Origin: Methyloceanibacter methanicus
Lineage (GTDB): Bacteria; Pseudomonadota; Alphaproteobacteria; Rhizobiales; Methyloligellaceae
DNA: 64,000 nucleotides
NCBI RefSeq assembly: GCF_001723285.1
Contig: NZ_LPWG01000013.1
Span: forward strand, 124,001-188,000
Direction of reading: 5' to 3'
In this document: piece after piece, positions 57,433 through 64,000 of the stretch
How positions within the stretch are numbered: the first letter of the stretch is position 1
How the letters are laid out: each line of letters begins with the position of its first letter
Program-made: the position numbers and the translations under genes
The notes under the pieces: model-generated
What the model was told of the DNA's origin: nothing
The model's database searches: none
Seen by the model: the letters and a program-made list of their open reading frames with translations, nothing else

Positions 57433-58290
57433 GTGTCACACCAGACTTACATCAAGCGCACCACCGCGCCGGATATCGCCGGACGAAAAGGTGGCGAGCC
57501 CATCGTGGTGCTGACCTCCTACCATGCGCAGACGGCCGCGCTCGTCGATCCCCATGTGGACGTTCTTATGGTGGGCGACTCGCTCGGCATGGTGCTGCAC
57601 GGCCTGGAAAGCACGGTGCCCGTGCCGCTCGATCTGATGATCGCGCATGCAAAGGCCGTCGTGCGCGGTTCGGAGCGGGCGCTTGTCGTGGTCGATATGC
57701 CCTTCGGCTCTTATGAGGAGAGCCCCGCCGTCGCCTTCCGGAGCGCGGCCCGCATCATGAAGGAGACGGGCTGTGGCGCTGTGAAACTCGAAGGCGGCGT
57801 GCCGATGGCCGAGACCATCGCCTATCTGACGGCGCGCGGCATTCCCGTGATGGGCCATATCGGCATGACGCCCCAGGCCGTCAATCAGCTCGGCGGGTTC
57901 GCGGCGCGCGGACGTCGCCGCGCCGAGTGGGCCCGCTTCGAGGACGATGCCCGCGCTGTGGCCGAGGCGGGGGCGTTTTCCATGGTGATCGAGGCCGTTG
58001 CCGAGGCGCTTGCCGCGCGCATCACCAGGGAGGTGCCGATCCCTACGATCGGGATCGGCGCGTCGGCCCAGTGCGACGGGCAGGTCTTGGTGCTCGAGGA
58101 CATGCTTGGGCTTGCCCCCAGGGTGCCGAAATTCGTCAAGGAATACGCCGAGCTCCGGTCCGCAGTGGAGGGGGCTGTGAAAGCCTATGCGCAGGACGTC
58201 CGTTCGCGCGCGTTTCCGGCCGCCGAACACACCTATTCGACGCTGGACGAGGTTCCCGCGGCGCCCAAAAAAGTCAAGATATCAGTCTGA
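57433..58290 (+). CDS. panB: 3-methyl-2-oxobutanoate hydroxymethyltransferase
   Basis: Adds a hydroxymethyl group from methylene-tetrahydrofolate to ketoisovalerate, the first step to pantothenate. The GTG at 57433 gives [20 protein letters not shown]. Conserved segments: [36 protein letters not shown] near residue 47, VKLEGG and [14 protein letters not shown], and [20 protein letters not shown] with the metal/catalytic region. 285 residues. panC is not adjacent. Confidence 0.96.
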   Translation: MSHQTYIKRTTAPDIAGRKGGEPIVVLTSYHAQTAALVDPHVDVLMVGDSLGMVLHGLESTVPVPLDLMIAHAKAVVRGSERALVVVDMPFGSYEESPAVAFRSAARIMKETGCGAVKLEGGVPMAETIAYLTARGIPVMGHIGMTPQAVNQLGGFAARGRRRAEWARFEDDARAVAEAGAFSMVIEAVAEALAARITREVPIPTIGIGASAQCDGQVLVLEDMLGLAPRVPKFVKEYAELRSAVEGAVKAYAQDVRSRAFPAAEHTYSTLDEVPAAPKKVKISV

Positions 58291-58476
58291 TAGCGTTGCC
58301 GATCATGCAGGCGTCTCCGGGGCGGCCAGGGGACGCCGGTGGCATTCAGCCTTGCGCGAGCTAGCGGCCTTCACTATACGGCGTGGGTTAGGCCGGGCGT
58401 CTGCCCGGGTTCCGCAGCCATCCCCGTTCACCCGCGCCCGCGGGCCGATACGAAAGCCGAAAGAGCCCTTAACCAC

Positions 58477-59220
58477 ATGAGCGACAACAGTTTCATTCGC
58501 GAGGTCGACGAAGCGGTTCGTCGGGAGCGGTACACGGCACTTTGGGACAAGTTCGGGATCTATGTTATCGGCCTGGCGCTGGCGCTCATCATCGGCGTCG
58601 TCGCCTACAATGTGTGGACCTACCTTAAAGAGAGCGCGGCCGAGACGGCGGGCGATGCGTTCACGAGCGCGCTCGCGCTCGAGAGCGGCGGCGACCAGGA
58701 CAAGGCGAACGAAGCGTTCAAGGAGCTGGCCAAGGACGGGCCGTCCGGCTATCGCGTTCTGTCACGGTTTCAGCTCGCCTCGAGCCAGGCCAAGGTCGGC
58801 GAGACCGACAAGGCCGTCGAGGCCTATGAGGCGCTGGCCAAGGACCGCCAGGTCGATGCGATTCTGAAGGGCCTCGCGACGCTTCAGGCTGCCACGCTGC
58901 GGCTCGACAAGGCGGACTATGCCGAGATGCAGAAGCGTCTCGACGGACTGGCGAGCGGGAAGAGCGCTTGGCGGTTTTCCGCGCGCGAGCTGTTGGGGCT
59001 TTCGGCCTATCAGCACAAGGACATGAAAGCGGCCGAGGACCAGTTCAGCGCGCTCTTGGCCGATGGCGGAACGCCGCGGAATATGCGCGAGCGCGCCAAC
59101 GTGATGCTTGCTCTCATTCTCAGCGAGACCACCACGGATACCGGGGCCGACACGGATGAGTCCAAGACGGACAATGCCGAAACGGACGGCACCGAGATGG
59201 ACGGGTCGGCGACCAACTAG
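58477..59220 (+). CDS. Membrane-anchored TPR protein (YfgM-like, TPR_21)
   Basis: 247 residues from the ATG at 58477. A short charged start (DNSFIREVDEAVRRERYTAL) precedes one membrane helix (GIYVIGLALALIIGVVAYNV); the periplasmic part is TPR-like (DAFTSALALESGGDQDKANE, YRVLSRFQLASSQAKVGETD) and ends in a Thr/Asp/Glu-rich tail. YfgM-type proteins act with the Sec translocon as chaperone-like factors and typically precede der, as here. The 186 bases upstream hold nothing recognisable. Confidence 0.87.
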   Translation: MSDNSFIREVDEAVRRERYTALWDKFGIYVIGLALALIIGVVAYNVWTYLKESAAETAGDAFTSALALESGGDQDKANEAFKELAKDGPSGYRVLSRFQLASSQAKVGETDKAVEAYEALAKDRQVDAILKGLATLQAATLRLDKADYAEMQKRLDGLASGKSAWRFSARELLGLSAYQHKDMKAAEDQFSALLADGGTPRNMRERANVMLALILSETTTDTGADTDESKTDNAETDGTEMDGSATN

Positions 59221-59323
59221 CGCTCCGTCGTCTTCATTTGGCGGTTCTTGTTTGGCCGCCTCGTTTGTGTTCCTTCGTGTGTCTTCGTTGGTCTGAAACA
59301 CCGGACTCCGTGCTCTCGCCGTC

Positions 59324-60694
59324 ATGCCCTTTACCGTCGCCATTGTCGGACGCCCCAACGTGGGCAAGTCCACGCTGTTTAACCGCCTCGCGGGCAGAAA
59401 GCTCGCGCTCGTCGACGATCAGCCCGGGCTGACACGCGACCGGCGCGAGGCCGACGTGGTTCTCGAGGGCTGCCCGCTCACGCTCATCGATACGGCGGGG
59501 TTGGAATCCGGTGACGACGGCCTGACCGCGCGGATGCGGCTCCAGACCGAAGCGGCGATTGCGCAGGCCGACCTTGTCCTGTTCATCATCGATGCCCGGG
59601 TGGGCGTCACGGCGGCGGACGAGATTTTCGCCGATCTTGTGCGCAAGGCCGGCAAGACCGTCGTCCTTGCGGCGAACAAGTCCGAAGGGCGGAGCGCCGA
59701 GCCCGGATACTACGAGGCCTTCTCCTTGGGGCTCGGCGAGCCCCTGGCGATCTCTGCCGAGCACGGCCTCGGGATCGGCGACGTGACCGAGGCGATCGCG
59801 GAGGCCTATCGCCGCGCCCAAGGCGAGACTTCGGCGGAGGCCGGCCCCGAAGAGGGCGAACCGGACGAGGAGGGCGTTTATCCGTTGCGGATCGCCATCG
59901 CGGGGCGCCCCAATGTGGGCAAGTCCACGCTGGTCAACGCACTTCTGGGCGAGGACCGCATGATCACGGGACCGGAAGCGGGGATCACACGCGACGCGAT
60001 CGCCACGGAGATCGTTTGGGGTTCGCGGCGCCTCCGCGTGTTCGACACGGCGGGGCTGCGGCGCAAAGCGCGGATCGACGCGCGCGCCGAGGTTCTGTCG
60101 GTCGGCGACACGCTGCGGGCGATCAAGTTCGCCGAGGTCGTGGTACTGCTGCTCGACGCCGAACAGCCCTTCGAGAAACAAGACCTGCAGATCGCCGATC
60201 TGATCGCCCAAGAGGGGCGCGCGCTCGTCATCGCCGTCAACAAATGGGATCTCGTGAGCGACAAGCAGGCGCGGCTCGCCGAGCTGCGCGAGATGTGTCA
60301 GCGCCTGCTGCCTCAGGTCAAGGGCGTGTCCTTGGTGACGCTGTCGGCGCAAAGCGGCAAGGGCGTCGACAAGCTCATGGATGCGGTTCTGGCGGCGGAC
60401 GCGGTATGGAACCGGCGCTTGCCGACCGCCGCATTGAACGACTGGCTGGCCGGCATGATCGACGCGCATGCGCCGCCGGCCGTCGCCGGTCGCCGGTTGA
60501 AGATCCGCTACATGACCCAAGCCAACGCGCGTCCGCCGACCTTTGTCGCGTTCTGTTCCCAGCCCAAGGCGCTGCCGGACTCTTATGTCCGCTATCTCGT
60601 GAACGGCTTGCGCGAAACGTTCGATTTGCCGGGCGTGCCGATCCGTTTCAATCTACGCAAAGGCACGAACCCTTACGTGAAAGCCAAGTCGTGA
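59324..60694 (+). CDS. der: Ribosome-associated GTPase Der (EngA)
   Basis: Essential tandem-GTPase in 50S subunit assembly, 456 residues. Domain 1 has [18 protein letters not shown] near residue 8, DTAGL and ANKSEG; domain 2 has [18 protein letters not shown] near residue 191, [12 protein letters not shown] and VNKWD. The C-terminal KH-like domain ends in [14 protein letters not shown]-type sequence ([17 protein letters not shown]). Its stop overlaps the holC ATG (TGATG). Confidence 0.97.
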   Translation: MPFTVAIVGRPNVGKSTLFNRLAGRKLALVDDQPGLTRDRREADVVLEGCPLTLIDTAGLESGDDGLTARMRLQTEAAIAQADLVLFIIDARVGVTAADEIFADLVRKAGKTVVLAANKSEGRSAEPGYYEAFSLGLGEPLAISAEHGLGIGDVTEAIAEAYRRAQGETSAEAGPEEGEPDEEGVYPLRIAIAGRPNVGKSTLVNALLGEDRMITGPEAGITRDAIATEIVWGSRRLRVFDTAGLRRKARIDARAEVLSVGDTLRAIKFAEVVVLLLDAEQPFEKQDLQIADLIAQEGRALVIAVNKWDLVSDKQARLAELREMCQRLLPQVKGVSLVTLSAQSGKGVDKLMDAVLAADAVWNRRLPTAALNDWLAGMIDAHAPPAVAGRRLKIRYMTQANARPPTFVAFCSQPKALPDSYVRYLVNGLRETFDLPGVPIRFNLRKGTNPYVKAKS

Positions 60695-61152
60695 TGAGTG
60701 GCGAGACGGAGGTCTTCTTCTACCATTTGGAGAGCCGCACGCTGGATCAGGTCTTGCCGGCGCTGTTGGAGCGCTCCTTGGAGCGGGGCTGGCGTGCCGC
60801 GGTTCAGGCCTCGAGTCCGGAACGGGTCGAGGCGCTCAACACGCTGCTCTGGACCTACCGCGAGGACAGCTTCCTGCCGCATGGCGCCGCCGCCGACGGC
60901 GCACCGGACGCCCAGCCTGTCTATCTGACCGATGCCGACACCAATCCCAACGGCGCGGCCGTCCGTTTCCTGGTGGACGGGGCGAACGTCGACGCGGTTG
61001 GTGCGTATGCGCGTGTGGTCCATATTTTCGACGGCCACGACGCCGATGCGGTGGCGCGCGCGCGGGAGGCGTGGGCGGCGGCGAAGCATCAGGGCTTCGC
61101 GGTCAGCTATTGGCAGCAGGACGAAGACGGCCGATGGCAGCAGAAGGCCTGA
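60694..61152 (+). CDS. holC: DNA polymerase III chi subunit
   Basis: Accessory clamp-loader subunit that links the loader to single-strand DNA-binding protein. 152 residues. EVFFYHLESRTLDQVLPALL at the start, RGWRAAVQASSPERVEALNT, LLWTYREDSFLPHG and VVHIFDGHDADAVARAREAW are typical of chi. The ATG at 60694 overlaps the der stop; GTG at 60691 is the alternative. Confidence 0.92.
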   Translation: MSGETEVFFYHLESRTLDQVLPALLERSLERGWRAAVQASSPERVEALNTLLWTYREDSFLPHGAAADGAPDAQPVYLTDADTNPNGAAVRFLVDGANVDAVGAYARVVHIFDGHDADAVARAREAWAAAKHQGFAVSYWQQDEDGRWQQKA

Positions 61153-61172
61153 TTCAATCCGTGGTCGGATCG

Positions 61173-61523
61173 TTAGATTTTGATGCCGGCCAGCCCTAGG
61201 ATGGAGAGCATCGTGAAATAGGCGGCGACCGTCAGGGCCATCGAGACCGCGAGGCTCGGATAGAATTCCAGGCCCGCACGCAACAGGATGGGAAGGCTGA
61301 CAAACAACACGAGGGACGGCACGACAAGCCAGAAGACCCCCGTGGACAGGCGCGCGATCTTCTCCGTGTCGCCGGTATCCACGTAGAGCCAGATCACGGC
61401 CAGCACCGACGTGAGCGGGATCGAAGCGATCAGTGCACCGAACAAGGCGCTGCGCTTGGCCGTTTCGGAGACTGCGACCACAAGGACGCTCGTCAAAAGA
61501 ACCTTGATCGTGGCATAGAGCAT
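61173..61523 (-). CDS. DUF3147-family membrane protein
   Basis: 116 residues, four predicted membrane helices: [55 protein letters not shown] and [20 protein letters not shown]. The pattern fits the small DUF3147 inner-membrane family, with no known function. It converges on holC (20 bases apart) and diverges from ndk. Confidence 0.8.
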   Translation of the reverse strand: MLYATIKVLLTSVLVVAVSETAKRSALFGALIASIPLTSVLAVIWLYVDTGDTEKIARLSTGVFWLVVPSLVLFVSLPILLRAGLEFYPSLAVSMALTVAAYFTMLSILGLAGIKI

Positions 61524-61685
61524 CGCTACGTCCTCACTGCGTTATCTGAGCAACGCTTTGGGGCTTTCATATCACACACCAATCGATTTTTGCGCCCGCG
61601 CCTTGTGGCTGTCACGACCGATGGCTATAAGCCCGGCCGAGATTCGAAATTCCCGAAGAATCAAAGACTAGAAGGACTTACGGCC

Positions 61686-62108
61686 ATGGCCATGGAACGC
61701 ACGCTCTCGATCATCAAGCCCGACGCGACCGAGCGCAATATTACAGGGCTGATCGTCGCGCGCCTCGAAGGGGCTGGGCTCCGCGTGGTCGCACAGAAGC
61801 GCGTCTGGTGGAAGAAGAAGCAGGCCGAAGAATTCTACGAAATGCACAAGAAGCGCGACTTCTTCGACGAACTCGTCGCATTCATGACCTCCGGCCCCAT
61901 CGTGGTCCAGGTGCTCGAAGGCGAAGACGCGATCAAGCGCAATCGCTCGGTCATGGGCGCGACCAACCCGGTCGATGCGGATCCCGGCACGATCCGCAAG
62001 GATTTCGCCATTAGCCTGCAGCGCAACTCCGTCCATGGCTCGGACACGCCGGAAAACGCGAAGCGCGAGATCGACCTCTGCTTCAAGAAGAGCGAAATCG
62101 TCGGGTAG
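61686..62108 (+). CDS. ndk: Nucleoside diphosphate kinase
   Basis: Balances NTP pools by phosphate transfer through a phosphohistidine. 140 residues, the normal length. [20 protein letters not shown] opens the fold, [20 protein letters not shown] is the nucleotide-binding Kpn loop region, and the active His is in [14 protein letters not shown] near residue 117. The ATG at 61686 precedes a second at 61692. Confidence 0.97.
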   Translation: MAMERTLSIIKPDATERNITGLIVARLEGAGLRVVAQKRVWWKKKQAEEFYEMHKKRDFFDELVAFMTSGPIVVQVLEGEDAIKRNRSVMGATNPVDADPGTIRKDFAISLQRNSVHGSDTPENAKREIDLCFKKSEIVG

Positions 62109-62189
62109 GGGGCGCTCGCCTGGACGCACGATTGCGAACCGACGACCCTGACGTCCGGTACGCGTGTGACCGCGCGCCGACGGCCGCGC

Positions 62190-63554
62190 CTAGCTGAGTT
62201 CGCGGATGCGGAAGGGCAGGCCGCCCTGCGGGCAGAGCGTCACGGTCGCGCGGATCTTGGCCGGGGTGGGCCCGACATATTCCGGCGTGAAGCGGCGCAA
62301 GAGCTGAACCAGCGCCAGCGTGTTCTCGATCTGGGAGAGCGCGCCGCCGATACAGGCCCGCTTTCCGGCCGCGAACGGCAGGTAGGAATATTTCCGCCGC
62401 TTCTTGGCCCGCTCGGGCGCGAAACGCTCCGGATCGAACTTCTCGGGATCTTCCCAATATTTGGGGCTGTGATGAGCGATGTAGGTCAGCATCGAGACCT
62501 TGTCGCCCGCGTTGATCTTGTGTCCGGCGATCTCGTCGTCGCCAGCGGCAATGCGGATCAGCCCCCAGATCGGCGGGTATAGGCGCATGGTCTCTTGGAT
62601 GACCATGCGGGTGTAGCTGAGTTGATGTACCTGGTCCCATTGGGGATCGGCGTCGCCGCAGATCCGGTGCGCTTCTTCGCGGACGCGCTCCATCGCTTCG
62701 GGATGCTGAGACAACAGATAGAGCGACCAGGCCAGCGTCAGCGCCGTGGTCTCGGTGCCCGCCCACAGATATTGCTTCATCTCGTCGATGACTTGGCGGT
62801 GGTCGAACTCCGGGAAGTCGGGATCCGCCTCGGCCTCCTGCATCGCCGTCAGCAGGGTCTTCTCGCGGTGATCGATCACGTTTGCGCCGATCACCGTGTC
62901 CGGAACCGAGTGCCAAACCTCCATGGCCTTGGCCGGGTCCTCGTCCGTGATCTCCTCGAGTTCGCCGCGCACGTTCTTCAGGCGCACGTTCTTGTGGTTC
63001 ACGACGTCGGTGTAGGTCTTGACCTGCTTGAAGACGAAATGTGGGTTGAACGGCATCTCGCGGTCGAACAGCGCGCGGCACACCATGTCGGCGGCCATCG
63101 TCCAGGTCTCTTCCACCATCTCGACGGTCTCGCCCGACTCCGCGAGTTTCTGCCAGCGCTCCATCTTGGAGTCGATGGCCGACATCAGATAGGGGAAGTA
63201 CTCCTCGAACATCTTCGGATGAAACGCCGCCTGCTGGGGCACGCGGATCTTCTGCCACAGCGCGCCGTCGATGGTAATCATGCTGCGGCCGAAAACGGGA
63301 CGGAGCCCGTCGAAATATTTGGTGTAGTTGTCGGCGTTCGTCACCAGAACGCGTTCGGCGTGTTCAGGCTCGCTCAGGAGCACGATGCGTTGGTTCTTGA
63401 GATTGACCGGCAGGACGCCGTTGTACTTTTCGCACAGCGCCATGAGAACCTGCATGGGGTCCTCTTGATTCAGAAGCGCCGAAAGCTTGAACCAAATACT
63501 GTCTTCTTCTCCGAGACCGTGCGACGGAGAGTAGGCGACCGTCATGTCCGCCAT
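62190..63554 (-). CDS. Cytochrome P450
   Basis: Haem monooxygenase, 454 residues from the ATG at 63554 (or 63545). The oxygen-activation helix is in LWAGTETTALTLAW near residue 265, the ExxR motif in QETMRLYPP, FDPERFAPERAKKR is the PERF-type segment, and the haem thiolate loop is FAAGKRACIGGALSQIE near residue 400. No membrane anchor. No ferredoxin or reductase gene is adjacent, so its electron donor and substrate (fatty acid, terpene or hydrocarbon) are unknown. Confidence 0.94.
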   Translation of the reverse strand: MADMTVAYSPSHGLGEEDSIWFKLSALLNQEDPMQVLMALCEKYNGVLPVNLKNQRIVLLSEPEHAERVLVTNADNYTKYFDGLRPVFGRSMITIDGALWQKIRVPQQAAFHPKMFEEYFPYLMSAIDSKMERWQKLAESGETVEMVEETWTMAADMVCRALFDREMPFNPHFVFKQVKTYTDVVNHKNVRLKNVRGELEEITDEDPAKAMEVWHSVPDTVIGANVIDHREKTLLTAMQEAEADPDFPEFDHRQVIDEMKQYLWAGTETTALTLAWSLYLLSQHPEAMERVREEAHRICGDADPQWDQVHQLSYTRMVIQETMRLYPPIWGLIRIAAGDDEIAGHKINAGDKVSMLTYIAHHSPKYWEDPEKFDPERFAPERAKKRRKYSYLPFAAGKRACIGGALSQIENTLALVQLLRRFTPEYVGPTPAKIRATVTLCPQGGLPFRIRELS

Positions 63555-63846
63555 TTACGCCATCCCTCTTATTGTTGGGCCGACTGTCCCCATTGGGCCA
63601 AGTATTGGGCCAAGTGTGCCGGACAGGGCTTGAGGCCAAACCGCAAGATCAGCACCAGGTCTCGGGCAACCTTCGCGCGCGCAGGACTTCCGCGCGCGGG
63701 TCGTTGTTGCGGAGATCGACTGAATAGACGTTGTTCCTAGCATCCGCTTGTCTGCATTGTCTACGGGGCCTTGCGCCGCACAGTCTTGCGATGCGTCAAG
63801 TTTCGCGGGTCCGCAGGCGTATTTTTCCAAGTTTCTGAGGACTCAA

Positions 63847-64000
63847 TCAAAAATTGCCCCGAAGCGGGGGCGAAAAAAGGGCGGATTCGCCGCGTCCTTC
63901 GGGCGCATCGGCCCCATTGGACTCGTCTGGCCTCACGGGGATGCCGGCGACCCGCTCACCGTCCACGGCGACCTGCCCGGACGCAACGAGCCGCAAGGCA
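63847..64000 (-). CDS. Possible 3' end of a gene entering from the right edge
   Basis: On the minus strand a frame open to the window edge reads ALRLVASGQVAVDGERVAGI, passes through an acidic stretch and ends FSPPLRGNF at 63847. About 50 residues, no family recognised. A hairpin with a T-tract overlapping the stop supports a gene end. Opposite-strand frames are also partly open here. The 292 bases from 63555 to 63846, upstream of the P450 gene, show no convincing coding sequence. Confidence 0.35.
   Translation of the reverse strand, partial: ALRLVASGQVAVDGERVAGIPVRPDESNGADAPEGRGESALFSPPLRGNF
63857..63869 (-). terminator. Terminator-like hairpin with T-tract
   Basis: CCCCG-CTT-CGGGG on the minus strand is followed by CAATTTTTG. 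This is a compact intrinsic-terminator form reading leftward, and it would end transcripts coming from the right edge before the P450 promoter. Confidence 0.45.

Noticed and set aside
63555-63830. 91-codon minus-strand frame upstream of the P450 gene
   Set aside because: No motif, poor composition, and it occupies the region expected to hold the P450 promoter.

Overview
The window is one high-GC, gene-dense stretch of an alphaproteobacterial chromosome. Gene content and order point to Hyphomicrobiales (Rhizobiales): rpiA-gor, nadE-gltX, psd-pssA, cysD-cysNC, Ppx near rlmE, a DUF2865 protein, an NnrU protein and a TPR protein next to der. The genus cannot be fixed from the sequence. Most of the window is housekeeping: pentose phosphate and glutathione (rpiA, gor, a YbdK-type ligase), shikimate entry (class II DAHP synthase), NAD (nadE), tRNA charging (gltX, cysS, one tRNA-Gln), isoleucine precursor (cimA), phospholipids (psd, pssA), sulfate activation (cysD, cysNC), guanine nucleotides (guaB, guaA), pantothenate (panB), ribosome assembly and replication (der, holC) and nucleotide balance (ndk).

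Layout. 1-5.1 kb: tail of a GabD-like dehydrogenase, rpiA, gor, an SDR, then a YbdK-type ligase and a VIT-family metal transporter on the minus strand. 5.2-11 kb: aroG(II)-nadE-gltX, meeting a DUF2865 gene. 11.1-16.6 kb: cysS-GNAT-mini membrane protein-cimA, a GFA protein, a LOG-family hydrolase and a secreted protein. 16.8-23.3 kb: an Atm1-like exporter, psd-pssA and cysD-cysNC, closely spaced. 23.2-28 kb: a membrane-anchored hypothetical, a CFI-box surface protein, an OprD-type porin, a methyltransferase and tRNA-Gln. 28.2-34.6 kb: a hypothetical, a divergent Aat, Ppx, an MFS pump, rlmE and a low-GC nuclease-like gene. 34.8-39.4 kb: arsM with an aquaglyceroporin (arsenic handling), TerB, a flavin oxidoreductase and a GST/LysR divergent pair. 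39.5-47.8 kb: guaB, a methionine aminopeptidase with a ParD-like antitoxin, TPR and MAPEG proteins, two methyltransferases and guaA.

47.8-51.5 kb is the accessory highlight. The 3' end of guaA is present three times and the 3' end of cysK twice. Between the copies lie an AT-rich methyltransferase, a YaiI/YqxD protein and a protein that joins an N-terminal TIR domain to a C-terminal DUF3298 (RsiV-like) domain, with a membrane-anchored protein converging on it. This looks like a decayed, layered insertion at the guaA 3' end and is the best candidate here for an undescribed system. 51.6-64 kb returns to core genes: cysK, a YdeI-like protein, two L,D-transpeptidase-like paralogues around a methyltransferase, NnrU, panB, a TPR protein, der-holC, ndk and a cytochrome P450.

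Ten frame breaks occur in nine otherwise intact genes, and nine of the ten fit loss of a single base. This points to systematic sequence error rather than widespread gene decay, so those genes are annotated as single genes across the break.
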